A stretch of 64,000 bases of DNA from a bacterium (GCA_018824305.1 JAHJGM010000019.1:36649-100648), one strand, 5' to 3'. Shown: positions 37,755 through 45,592, counted from the stretch's first letter. Program-made: numbers and translations. Notes: a model not told the origin generated them from the letters alone.

Positions 37755-38627
37755 TTATATCGAATTAGATATGAACTTCATAAAATCATCTACCAACATA
37801 CTCGCTTTTTTATCTTTTCTCATTATAAGTATGAAATCTCGGTGGAAATCATATCCGCGGATAGGAAGTTCAAAGAGTGAACCCTCTGCTAACTCTTTTT
37901 CTACCGACAACCTTGGGAGACAGCTAATGTAGTTTGGACTCAGTTTCAAAAACTTCTTTATCGTCTCCGTATGGTCAAACTCCATATAAATGTTTATGAC
38001 TTCAGGAAAGATAGCATCCAAAAAAACCGCCCTTGTCCCTGAACCGACCTCTCTCATTATCCATTGCATGTCTGAAAGATTATCGATAAAGTGACCATCT
38101 TGCTTCGACAGTTCCTTGTTGGAAGTCACTACTACCAGTTCATCACTTGCTATCTTTTTACATGTAAGCGCTTCATCGTTACATTTATCTTCAATAAATC
38201 CAAGATCGTACGCACCCTCTTTTACCATACGGATGACATCGTTGGTATTTGCAGATTTCAAAGAAAACTTTACATTGTTATATATGCGGCTGTACTCATC
38301 TATATATTTTGGCATAAGATAGTTTGTAATAGTGACACTTGCACATATACGAAGAGTTCCCTCTATTTTCTGAGTTGAAAAATTTGTATAGACTTTTTGA
38401 AGGGCATCAATATGAGTGCTGACAAGTTCTAAAAACAACACACCTCTTTCATTGAGTGTCAATCTTTTTCCTATTCTCTCAAAAAGATTTTCACCTACTA
38501 TCTTTTCCAATTCTTTAATCGACATTGATATTGCCGACTGACTCATGTCAAACTCTGTAGCGACATCGATCACCTTTTGTTTGTGTGCCAAAGAGATAAA
38601 GATTTCAAGCTGTTTCAGTGTAAACAT
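37755..38627 (-). CDS. LysR-type regulator, YeiE-like
   Basis: A 290-residue LysR regulator. The winged helix-turn-helix is at 1-60 (VATEFDMSQSAISMSIKEL, LFERIGKRLTLNERG), followed by a periplasmic-binding-like effector domain. The latter shares with E. coli YeiE the patterns RICASVTITNYLMP, REVGSGTRA and YISCLPR. YeiE has been described as sulfite-responsive in enterobacteria. The gene is divergent from two sulfite dehydrogenase pairs, which fits such a role (inference). AAAGGA precedes the ATG by six bases. Confidence 0.88.
   Translation of the reverse strand: MFTLKQLEIFISLAHKQKVIDVATEFDMSQSAISMSIKELEKIVGENLFERIGKRLTLNERGVLFLELVSTHIDALQKVYTNFSTQKIEGTLRICASVTITNYLMPKYIDEYSRIYNNVKFSLKSANTNDVIRMVKEGAYDLGFIEDKCNDEALTCKKIASDELVVVTSNKELSKQDGHFIDNLSDMQWIMREVGSGTRAVFLDAIFPEVINIYMEFDHTETIKKFLKLSPNYISCLPRLSVEKELAEGSLFELPIRGYDFHRDFILIMRKDKKASMLVDDFMKFISNSI
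38158..38167. repeat. TTACATGTAA palindrome copy inside the LysR gene
   Basis: Exact 10-bp copy, coding; on the minus strand it is read as part of Leu-Thr-Cys-Lys, a different frame from the glgA copy. Confidence 0.7.
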
Positions 38628-38651
38628 AAAGTATCCTTTATAAGTTTTCCT

Positions 38652-38657
38652 ATTATA
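38652..38657 (-). promoter_or_regulatory. Candidate -10 of the LysR gene
   Basis: TATAAT (minus strand) 25 bases upstream of the LysR start, in the 128-base divergent region (38628-38755). On the plus strand TATGATTAAAA at 38676-38686 could serve sorA1. Any LysR-binding box should lie between these. Confidence 0.45.
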
Positions 38658-38755
38658 TACAAAAAAATTGAATATTATGATTAAAAAATTTACTTTTGCT
38701 TAATTACTTTTCTCTGTTAGACTATTTCGAGACAAAAAAAATCAAGGAGCATTCA

Positions 38756-39961
38756 ATGATGAAACGAAGAGATTTCTTTAAGACCGCTGCTGTTGTAGGT
38801 GTTGCAACAGTCGGCAGCAGTGCTTTTGGCAGCAATGTAGCTATGCGAGAGCCTATAGACAGTAGAACACCGCAAAAGATCAACTTTCCGGAAAAAAGAC
38901 CGATGATCACTCACTCGAACCGCCCTCCGCTTCTTGAAGCGCCGCGTTCGACTTTTTCTCAAGTCATCACTCCAAACGATGAGTTCTTCGTAAGGTGGCA
39001 TCTTCCCGATATTCCGACATTCATAGATACTGATAAGTACGCCATTAGGATCACCGGCAATGTGGCTAAACCCTATGAACTTACACTTAAAGAGCTAAAA
39101 GAGGATTTTGAACAGATAGAGGTCACGGCTGTCGTTCAGTGCGGCGGAAACAGCCGTTCAGCATTTGTACCGATAACAGGCGGTGTCCAATGGGGCAGCG
39201 GCGCAATGGGATGTGCAAAATGGAAAGGCGTAAGATTAAAAGATGTCCTCAAACGTGCAGGTATGAAAGAGGGTTCTCACTGGGTGAACTTCAACGGAAT
39301 GGAAAAACCGGCTTATGATAAAACACCTGACTTTGTGCGCGAACTCAATCTTGACGAACTAAATGAAGATGTCATGATCGCATACCAGATGAACGATGAG
39401 GATCTTCCGTATCTCAACGGTTTTCCAACCCGTCTGATCGTTCCCGGGTACTACTCTGACAGCTGGGTAAAGATGATCAAGGATATCGTCGTGACCAAAG
39501 ATCATACACCTCTGTTCTTTATGGATCAAGCGTACCGTATCGCTGCCAATGCGACACATGGCGAGACACCGGATCATTTAGCGAAAATGACAAAACCGAT
39601 CACGAGGATGAATATAAAATCTTTCATCGGTTTCCCTGATGAGGGTGCAGAAGTAGAGTTTCAGTCTCAGCTTGTCGTACGCGGTGTTGCTTTTGACGGC
39701 GGTATCGGTATAGAAAAAGTCCTTATCTCTCTTGATAATGGAAAAACATGGAAAGAAGCAATGTTAGGAATAGATTACGGACGCTATGCCTACAGAGCTT
39801 TCAGATATAGTTTTAGACCGAACGAAAAAGGTAACCTTTCGATCATGGCAAAAGCAATAGACCATTTGGGACAGGAACAGCCGCTTGCTAAAGATGTCCC
39901 TTGGGATAGAGGCGGATATATGTTCAACGGTATCGATATAGTCACAATCAAAATTGTATAA
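38756..39961 (+). CDS. sorA: Sulfite dehydrogenase molybdopterin subunit, copy 1
   Basis: A 401-residue periplasmic sulfite oxidase-family enzyme that oxidises sulfite to sulfate using a molybdopterin cofactor. A Tat signal opens the protein (MKRRDFFKTAAVVGV). The substrate site includes FFVRWHLP, and the Mo ligand is C129 in VVQCGGNSRSAF. YSDSWVKMI and the C-terminal Ig-like dimerisation domain follow. The frame continues upstream, but the ATG at 38756 sits six bases after AAGGAG, and the next codon is also ATG. The paired cytochrome gene follows by 12 nt. Electrons should pass to that cytochrome and on to the respiratory chain. Confidence 0.93.
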   Translation: MMKRRDFFKTAAVVGVATVGSSAFGSNVAMREPIDSRTPQKINFPEKRPMITHSNRPPLLEAPRSTFSQVITPNDEFFVRWHLPDIPTFIDTDKYAIRITGNVAKPYELTLKELKEDFEQIEVTAVVQCGGNSRSAFVPITGGVQWGSGAMGCAKWKGVRLKDVLKRAGMKEGSHWVNFNGMEKPAYDKTPDFVRELNLDELNEDVMIAYQMNDEDLPYLNGFPTRLIVPGYYSDSWVKMIKDIVVTKDHTPLFFMDQAYRIAANATHGETPDHLAKMTKPITRMNIKSFIGFPDEGAEVEFQSQLVVRGVAFDGGIGIEKVLISLDNGKTWKEAMLGIDYGRYAYRAFRYSFRPNEKGNLSIMAKAIDHLGQEQPLAKDVPWDRGGYMFNGIDIVTIKIV

Positions 39962-39973
39962 AAGGAATATTGC

Positions 39974-40276
39974 ATGAAAAAAATCATATTTAGTACGGTT
40001 TTAGCTCTTTCGCCATTGATGGCGCAGGTAAGCCAAGAGATAATATCACCGGATGTGACATATACACTAAAAGAGGGGAAGGGTCTAGATAGTGTTCAGG
40101 CCAACTGTTCCATGTGTCACTCTTTTGGATATATCCTCAATCAAGGCAAACAGTCACACATGTTTTGGGATGAAAAGGTTCATAAAATGATCAACGCTTT
40201 CAAAGCTCCTATCGCTCCCGAAGATATACCTACTATCGTAGGCTACCTTTCCACTGCTTACGGAAACGGCAAGTAA
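39974..40276 (+). CDS. sorB: Sulfite dehydrogenase cytochrome c subunit, copy 1
   Basis: A 100-residue periplasmic monohaem cytochrome. Signal peptide (1-17), then the haem site NCSMCH (about 44-49) and a conserved WDEKVHKMINAFKAPI whose Met may be the distal ligand. It closely matches the second cytochrome at 41655. It would accept electrons from SorA1, and the 12-nt spacing implies one transcript. A long hairpin made of two TTACATGTAA copies follows the stop by 17 bases. Confidence 0.9.
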   Translation: MKKIIFSTVLALSPLMAQVSQEIISPDVTYTLKEGKGLDSVQANCSMCHSFGYILNQGKQSHMFWDEKVHKMINAFKAPIAPEDIPTIVGYLSTAYGNGK

Positions 40277-40293
40277 TTCTTAGCTTTTTTTAT

Positions 40294-40324
40294 TTTACAT
40301 GTAAGAGATGCTCTTACATGTAAA
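40294..40324. repeat. Inverted pair of TTACATGTAA palindromes behind sorB1
   Basis: Two exact copies (40295-40304 and 40314-40323) lie in arms that pair perfectly over 14 bases (40294-40307 with 40311-40324) around the 3-base loop ATG. A T-run precedes rather than follows it. It may end or protect the sorAB1 message. Confidence 0.8.
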
Positions 40325-40402
40325 CCCTTATTTATATGAATGATTTATACAGAAAAACTGAATAAAAAGATTCAAAAATCTATTTATACTTTATCAAATT
40401 TT

Positions 40403-40413
40403 TATGATAAAAT
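40403..40413 (+). promoter_or_regulatory. Candidate -10 region of sorA2
   Basis: TATGATAAAAT, identical to the string ahead of the HIT gene, 24 bases before the sorA2 ATG. It suggests that the second pair has its own promoter. Confidence 0.5.
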
Positions 40414-40437
40414 TCCAAAAAATAAGGAGCAAATAAT

Positions 40438-41643
40438 ATGAAAAGAAGAGATTTCTTTAAAACTGCTGCTGTTGTGGGGGTTGCTACTGTGGGCAGTAGC
40501 GCCTTCGGTAGTGATACGACTACAAGACAACCTATCGACAACAGACCAATATCAAAAATAAATTTTCCAGAAAAACGACCTATGATCACATATTCTGACC
40601 GTCCTCCTCTCTTGGAATCACCGCGTGAAGTTTTTTCACAGACTATCACTCCAAACGACCAGTTCTTTGTCAGATGGCATCTTCCTGAGATCCCGACAAA
40701 AAATGATCCTGATACATATACTATAAGTATCAACGGCCTCGTAAACAAAGAGTATAAGATCACACTAAAACAACTCAAAGAAGATTTTGAACAAGTAGAA
40801 GTAACAGCTGTACTTCAATGTGGAGGAAACAGCCGTTCAGCATTTCAACCGACAGCAGGCGGTATCCAATGGGGCAGCGGCGCTATGGGTTGTGCAAGAT
40901 GGAAAGGTGTAAGACTTAGCGATCTATTGCACCGTGCAGGTCTTAAAAAAGATTCTGAGTGGATCGGATTTAATGGTTTGGACAATGCAGCATATTACCA
41001 GACTCCAAACTTCGTACGTGAACTTCACCTAAGCGAACTGGACGATCACGTTATCGTCGCTTATGAGATGAACGGTGAAGACCTGCCGTATCTAAACGGT
41101 TACCCCGTACGTCTTATCATCCCCGGATACTACTCAGACAGCTGGGTCAAGATGTTAAGCAACATCACTGTTACGGACAAATACAAAAGCCTTTTCTTTA
41201 TGGATGTCGCTTACCGTGTTCCTGATAATGAGACTGAATCTGAGACTCCCGATCACAAATTTAAAACGACTAAACCTATTACCACTATGAACGTAAAATC
41301 TGTTATAGGTTTCCCGACAAACGGTGAAGTCGTAGCATACGGTTCTCAACTAGTCGTACGCGGTGTCGCATTTGACAGCGGTATCGGTATCAAAGATGTT
41401 TTCGTCTCTGTTGACGGCGGTAAAAGTTGGAATACAGCTATACTCGATGACGGTAAAGCGGGACGTTATGCGTACAGAGGATTTAGATACAGCTTCAAGC
41501 CTGAGACTTACGGTGATGTTAAGATCATGGCTAAAGCGGTAGACAAACTAGGCAATGAACAGCCTCTTGCAGAAGATATCAAGTGGAACCACGGCGGATA
41601 CAAATACAACGGTATCGACGTAGTAACTATCAAAATCGTATAA
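40438..41643 (+). CDS. sorA: Sulfite dehydrogenase molybdopterin subunit, copy 2
   Basis: A 401-residue paralogue of the upstream SorA, of equal length and about two-thirds identical by eye. The first 25 residues, which form the Tat signal, are identical in protein although the DNA differs at synonymous sites. Mo ligand C128 is in VLQCGGNSRSAF, with FFVRWHLP and YSDSWVKML also present. AAGGAG stands eight bases before the ATG. It is followed by its own cytochrome gene 11 nt downstream. Tandem duplication of the whole sorAB unit is the simplest origin. Confidence 0.93.
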   Translation: MKRRDFFKTAAVVGVATVGSSAFGSDTTTRQPIDNRPISKINFPEKRPMITYSDRPPLLESPREVFSQTITPNDQFFVRWHLPEIPTKNDPDTYTISINGLVNKEYKITLKQLKEDFEQVEVTAVLQCGGNSRSAFQPTAGGIQWGSGAMGCARWKGVRLSDLLHRAGLKKDSEWIGFNGLDNAAYYQTPNFVRELHLSELDDHVIVAYEMNGEDLPYLNGYPVRLIIPGYYSDSWVKMLSNITVTDKYKSLFFMDVAYRVPDNETESETPDHKFKTTKPITTMNVKSVIGFPTNGEVVAYGSQLVVRGVAFDSGIGIKDVFVSVDGGKSWNTAILDDGKAGRYAYRGFRYSFKPETYGDVKIMAKAVDKLGNEQPLAEDIKWNHGGYKYNGIDVVTIKIV

Positions 41644-41654
41644 AGGGAGAATGG

Positions 41655-41954
41655 ATGAAAAAACTATTATTAATACTAGCATTTTGTACAGCAATGTTCG
41701 CGCAAGTAACTAAAGCTGTCGAAGTTCCGTATATCTCTTATGAGATCAAGATGGGTAAAGGGTTTGACGAAGTAAACGCAAACTGCTTGATGTGTCACTC
41801 TTTTGGATATATCACAAACCAAGGTCCGCAGTCTCGTGCATTTTGGAAAGGCAAAGTAGACAAGATGATAACACACTTTAAGGCGCCAATCGCAAAAGGT
41901 GATGCGGAGATCATCGTCAACTATCTTGCAAAACATTACGGAAACGGCAAATAA
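41655..41954 (+). CDS. sorB: Sulfite dehydrogenase cytochrome c subunit, copy 2
   Basis: A 99-residue paralogue of the first cytochrome subunit, with signal peptide, NCLMCH haem site (about 43-48), WKGKVDKMITHFKAPI and the same C-terminal YGNGK. The ATG at 41655 follows AGGGAGA; the frame extends upstream into sorA2 but without a proper start. The pair sorA2-sorB2 should be co-transcribed, with an inverted TTACATGTAA pair beginning 9 bases after its stop. Confidence 0.9.
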   Translation: MKKLLLILAFCTAMFAQVTKAVEVPYISYEIKMGKGFDEVNANCLMCHSFGYITNQGPQSRAFWKGKVDKMITHFKAPIAKGDAEIIVNYLAKHYGNGK

Positions 41955-41963
41955 ACTCTTCTA

Positions 41964-41994
41964 TTACATGTAAGCATTTCCTGCTTACATGTAA
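41964..41994. repeat. Inverted pair of TTACATGTAA palindromes behind sorB2
   Basis: Exact copies at 41964-41973 and 41985-41994 lie in arms that pair over 13 bases (41964-41976 with 41982-41994) around the loop TTTCC. It matches the element behind sorB1 in design, but loop and inner bases differ, so it is not merely a copied unit. Confidence 0.8.
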
Positions 41995-42070
41995 CCTACT
42001 TTGTATAAATATATAATCTATTACACTCTTTGATTTGAGATGATCATGAAGCGATGTTTTAAAAATTGCA

Positions 42071-42096
42071 TATCTAAAACTATAAGATTTTAGATA
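42071..42096. promoter_or_regulatory. 9-bp inverted repeat just upstream of the aldolase-like gene
   Basis: TATCTAAAA (42071-42079) and TTTTAGATA (42088-42096) are perfect arms with an 8-base spacer, ending 10 bases before the ATG at 42107. TACAAT at 42095-42100 may be a -10. An operator is plausible. Confidence 0.4.
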
Positions 42097-42106
42097 CAAT
42101 TATCCC

Positions 42107-42697
42107 ATGAATAAACAAGTCGTACAATCTCAGATCAAAACATTTTCACTCTCTATGTTCAGGAAAGATTTCTTTGGGATCTATCATGGTTCCATATCTG
42201 CAAAAACTGATTCAAACCAATTCATCATAAACACCGATGACGCGATTTTCGACTCACTTGACGAAAGAACTCTTATAGAACTGAACTTCCAAAAAGATTA
42301 TAGATGGAAACAGGCAAGTCTTGATGCCGACATCCATAAGAACATATATTCTCAGATCAGCGATGCGAAGTTTATCACCTTTACCATGCCCCCTTTTACA
42401 ACCGCATACTCACTTGACCATAATGTCATTATCCCAAAAGATTACTTCGGATATATGGAGATCGGCAGATTGGACATAGTCAATCCCCAACAGTTTGAGG
42501 ACTGGTACGATAGAGCGGAGAGTGAGATAACAAAGTATCTAAAAACAAATGATACGGATATCATGGTCATACGCGGGTATGGCATCTATGCCTATAACAG
42601 AGATATCCATCTTATGGCAAAGAAACTTGCCATCTTGGAAAAAAGCTGCAGACTTCTCATGCTCGAACGCGATAAAAAATCTCTTGTTTTCGATTAA
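42107..42697 (+). CDS. Class II aldolase/adducin-fold protein without zinc ligands
   Basis: A 196-residue cytoplasmic protein with the overall class II aldolase pattern: KTFSLSMFRKDFFGIYHGSI, DAIFDSLDERTLIELNF, and a terminal helix preceded by IMVIRGYGIYAYNRDIHLM. The zinc-binding histidines expected as HTH (here TFTM before PPFTTAYS) and HG (here YG) are absent, so ordinary aldol chemistry is unlikely. It may be a non-catalytic adducin-like protein. It has its own upstream region, and its TAA overlaps the bioA TAA on the other strand. Confidence 0.7.
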   Translation: MNKQVVQSQIKTFSLSMFRKDFFGIYHGSISAKTDSNQFIINTDDAIFDSLDERTLIELNFQKDYRWKQASLDADIHKNIYSQISDAKFITFTMPPFTTAYSLDHNVIIPKDYFGYMEIGRLDIVNPQQFEDWYDRAESEITKYLKTNDTDIMVIRGYGIYAYNRDIHLMAKKLAILEKSCRLLMLERDKKSLVFD

Positions 42698-43989
42698 AGC
42701 AGAGAGACCGCCTCATAAGCCACATCAAACATCTTGTCGATCTCTTCGTTTTTTATGACGTATGGCGGCATAAAATAGATCGTCGAGCCTAAAGGACGAA
42801 GCAAGACTCCGTTTTCCAAACCGTGAGTATAGACTTTTAGTCCTATTCTCTGATCCGGCGTGAACCCTTTAAGATCAAACGCACATATCATCCCCGTCTG
42901 TCTTATGTTTTCTACGATCGGCAGTTCACTGAACTTTTGCAGTTTTTCATACATGTAAGCCGCAGTTTTTTTGTTATTTTCTATAACATCGTTTTGCTCA
43001 AACAGATCCAAAGTCGCATTTGCAGCGGCACATGCAAGAGCATTGCCCGTATAACTGTGTGAGTGCAAGAACGCTTTGTATTCACTGTAATCGCAATAAA
43101 AAACATTATAGATATCATCAGTGGTAAGCACAACCGAAAGCGGCAGATATCCGCCTGTAAGACCTTTGGAAAGAACCATAAAGTCAGGGCTTATTCCGGC
43201 TTGTTCACACGCAAACATCGTACCCGTTCTGCCAAAACCGACCATGACCTCATCGGCAATGAAATGGATACCGTACTTCTTACATGTAAAGCTTACATGT
43301 AACAAAAAGTCGGGATGGTACATATGCATCGAGCCTGCTCCCTGCACAAGAGGCTCGACGATAAATGCAGATATCTCGCCCGCTCGTTTTGCACATAACT
43401 CTTCAAATTTTTCGGCAGCTTTGAGCGCTGCCTGTTTGCTCTGATCTTTGGGTACTTCCGTCTGGATCGAGCTTATCAAAAGAGGTTCGTAAGTCTCTTT
43501 GTAAAGTTCGACATCCCCCACTGAAAGAGCGCCGATAGTCTCACCGTGATAGCTGTTTTTAAGTGATACGAACAGTGTCCTGTTTCTACCGCTGTTTTTA
43601 TGTGCGTGATAACTCATCTTAAGAGCCACTTCTATGGCACTTGAACCGTTATCAGCGTAAAAACATCGGTTAAGCCCTTTTGGCGTCAGATCGACCAGTC
43701 TTTTAGAGAGTCTTATGATCGGTTCATGTGTAAAACCCGCCAAGATCACATGTTCTAGATTGTCTAGCTGCTCTTTGATCTTTGTATTAATATATTCATT
43801 CGTATGTCCGAACAGATTGACCCACCAACTGCTGATGGCATCTATATATCTGTTTCCTTCAAAATCTTCGAGATAGACTCCGTGAGCTTTCTTTATGGGA
43901 ATAATCGGTAAAAACTCATGGTCTTTCATCTGTGTACACGGATGCCAGATATGTTTTAAATCCTGATTTGATAATTGTAAATTGTTCAT
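42694..43989 (-). CDS. bioA: Adenosylmethionine-8-amino-7-oxononanoate aminotransferase
   Basis: A 431-residue class III aminotransferase that transfers the SAM amino group to KAPA in biotin synthesis. It begins near IWHPCTQMKDHE, typical of BioA, and has FIADEVMVGFGRTGTMFACE and the PLP lysine in LSKGLTGGYLPLS. The frame extends upstream, but the ATG at 43989 is seven bases after AAGGA. It is divergent from the PpiD-like gene; bioA-SurA-like-ftsA-ftsZ is also the order I recall in H. pylori. Its stop overlaps the stop of the convergent aldolase-like gene. Confidence 0.94.
   Translation of the reverse strand: MNNLQLSNQDLKHIWHPCTQMKDHEFLPIIPIKKAHGVYLEDFEGNRYIDAISSWWVNLFGHTNEYINTKIKEQLDNLEHVILAGFTHEPIIRLSKRLVDLTPKGLNRCFYADNGSSAIEVALKMSYHAHKNSGRNRTLFVSLKNSYHGETIGALSVGDVELYKETYEPLLISSIQTEVPKDQSKQAALKAAEKFEELCAKRAGEISAFIVEPLVQGAGSMHMYHPDFLLHVSFTCKKYGIHFIADEVMVGFGRTGTMFACEQAGISPDFMVLSKGLTGGYLPLSVVLTTDDIYNVFYCDYSEYKAFLHSHSYTGNALACAAANATLDLFEQNDVIENNKKTAAYMYEKLQKFSELPIVENIRQTGMICAFDLKGFTPDQRIGLKVYTHGLENGVLLRPLGSTIYFMPPYVIKNEEIDKMFDVAYEAVSLL
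43280..43302. repeat. Two TTACATGTAA palindromes 3 bp apart inside bioA
   Basis: Exact copies at 43280-43289 and 43293-43302 separated by AGC, within coding sequence. The two copies are read in different frames (Leu-His-Val and Phe-Thr-Cys-Lys), so the DNA word rather than the peptide is shared. Confidence 0.8.
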
Positions 43990-44124
43990 CTCATATTCCT
44001 TTGGCAAAATAATACCAAAACTACATAAAATCAAGATATTCTCATCATTCGCAAGAGCGTTTTATACAGCTTTAATACGAAATATCATAGAATAACTAAA
44101 TTTTCTATATAAGGTTTATTTTTT

Positions 44125-45591
44125 ATGATTTCATGGATGCAAAGACACCGTAAATGGTTGGTTATAACAATTTGGATATCTACGATCGCTTTTATCGGAG
44201 CGGGATTTGTCGGTTGGGGACAATACAACTACGGCAAAAAAGCAAGTTCTGTCGCAAAAGTCGGCGATGTCGAGATAACCTATCGTGAATTGCAACAGTC
44301 ATATGGCCGTATCTATGCTTACTTCAACAAAATGTTTCAAGGAAAGTTTGACGAGGCACAAGCCAAAAGTTTTGGATTACAAAAACAGGCTCTTAATCAA
44401 CTTATCAATCAAGCGCTTATCATCAACCTTGCAAACAGCTACAATCTAAGAGTAAGCGATACAGAAGTCTTAGACGTCATCAAATCTGAAAAAGCTTTTG
44501 AGACAAACGGAGCTTTTGACAAAGAACTTTATAAAACGATCCTTTCAAGAAACAATCTTTCTACAAAAGAGTATGAAAGCGACCTGAGAAAAGAGATCCT
44601 TATATCAAAAACACTCCAGATGCTAGATATAAAACCCACAGCTCTAGAGGAGCAATCACTCAATACAATATTTAATATCGCAGATAAGATAAACTACAAG
44701 ATCCTTGACGAGTCGATGATAAAGATAGATACTTCCGATGCGAAATTAAAAGCTTTCTGGGAAGATAAAAAATCAAATTTCATGAATGAACCCAGTTATG
44801 ATGTATCATACATAGTACAAACACCTGTGACAAAAATGTACACGGACGGAGAACTTACGGATTATTACAATGCCCATAAATCTGACTTTGAGGGTATCAT
44901 CTGGAATGATAAGATCCCAGACTCTGCAAGAAAGATCATAACAAAAATGCTAAACGACGAAGAAACGAAAAAAGATGCTTTAAGAACATTCGTTGCGTAT
45001 AAAAAAGGCGAACTAGATAAAAAAGTATCGATTAAAAACGCTCTGTTAAGCACTTCAAAAAACATCTTTACCGCTGATGTTTTAAAAGATATCTCTGAGC
45101 TAAGCGAAGAAAAACCCTATCTAAAACCTAAATTTGTAAACAATGAGTTCGTCATTATCAAACTGAACAAACTTATCCCTGCGGCTCCAAAAAGCTTTAA
45201 TGAAGCAAAAGCCGAAGTAACTGCACTTTATGTCGCTCAAGGCAAAGACTCACAGATGCAAGAGCTTGCTCAAAACACGATTGCTACATTTAATGGAAAA
45301 AATACCGATTTTATAACAGTAAAAGATGGAATGAAAATAGCGGGATTAAGCGAACAAGAGGGGGCTGAGTTTTTAAGCCAACTCTTCAAAAATGACAAAA
45401 AACGCGGTTTTGTTACTCTGAGTAATAAAAAGATAGTTTTATTTAATATTTTGGAACAAAAGTTGCTCGACAATTCAAAAGAAAATGTTGATTCTGTTAT
45501 AGTAAAACTAAAAACTGATTTACTCAATCAGAACCTGCTTGAAACATTGAGAAAACGTTTTAAAACTGAAATATTTGTAGAAGGACTGTAA
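44125..45591 (+). CDS. PpiD/SurA-like membrane-anchored periplasmic chaperone
   Basis: A 488-residue protein with one N-terminal membrane anchor (about 11-32, TIWISTIAFIGAGFVGWG), then a SurA_N-type chaperone region (38-170, AKVGDVEITYRELQQSYGR), and a C-terminal half where the parvulin core is strongly reduced: only FVNNEFVIIKL recalls it. It should help outer-membrane or secreted proteins fold. By position it equals HP0977 of H. pylori. ftsA starts one base after its stop. Confidence 0.85.
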   Translation: MISWMQRHRKWLVITIWISTIAFIGAGFVGWGQYNYGKKASSVAKVGDVEITYRELQQSYGRIYAYFNKMFQGKFDEAQAKSFGLQKQALNQLINQALIINLANSYNLRVSDTEVLDVIKSEKAFETNGAFDKELYKTILSRNNLSTKEYESDLRKEILISKTLQMLDIKPTALEEQSLNTIFNIADKINYKILDESMIKIDTSDAKLKAFWEDKKSNFMNEPSYDVSYIVQTPVTKMYTDGELTDYYNAHKSDFEGIIWNDKIPDSARKIITKMLNDEETKKDALRTFVAYKKGELDKKVSIKNALLSTSKNIFTADVLKDISELSEEKPYLKPKFVNNEFVIIKLNKLIPAAPKSFNEAKAEVTALYVAQGKDSQMQELAQNTIATFNGKNTDFITVKDGMKIAGLSEQEGAEFLSQLFKNDKKRGFVTLSNKKIVLFNILEQKLLDNSKENVDSVIVKLKTDLLNQNLLETLRKRFKTEIFVEGL

Positions 45592-45592
45592 G

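Noticed and set aside
37431..37880. 149-codon plus-strand frame
   Set aside because: It is antisense to rsmH and crosses into LysR; both of those genes are certain and no domain is recognisable in this frame.
40294..41994. Repeated palindromes behind both sorB genes considered as a CRISPR array
   Set aside because: There are only two short repeats at each place, no regular spacers and no cas genes.
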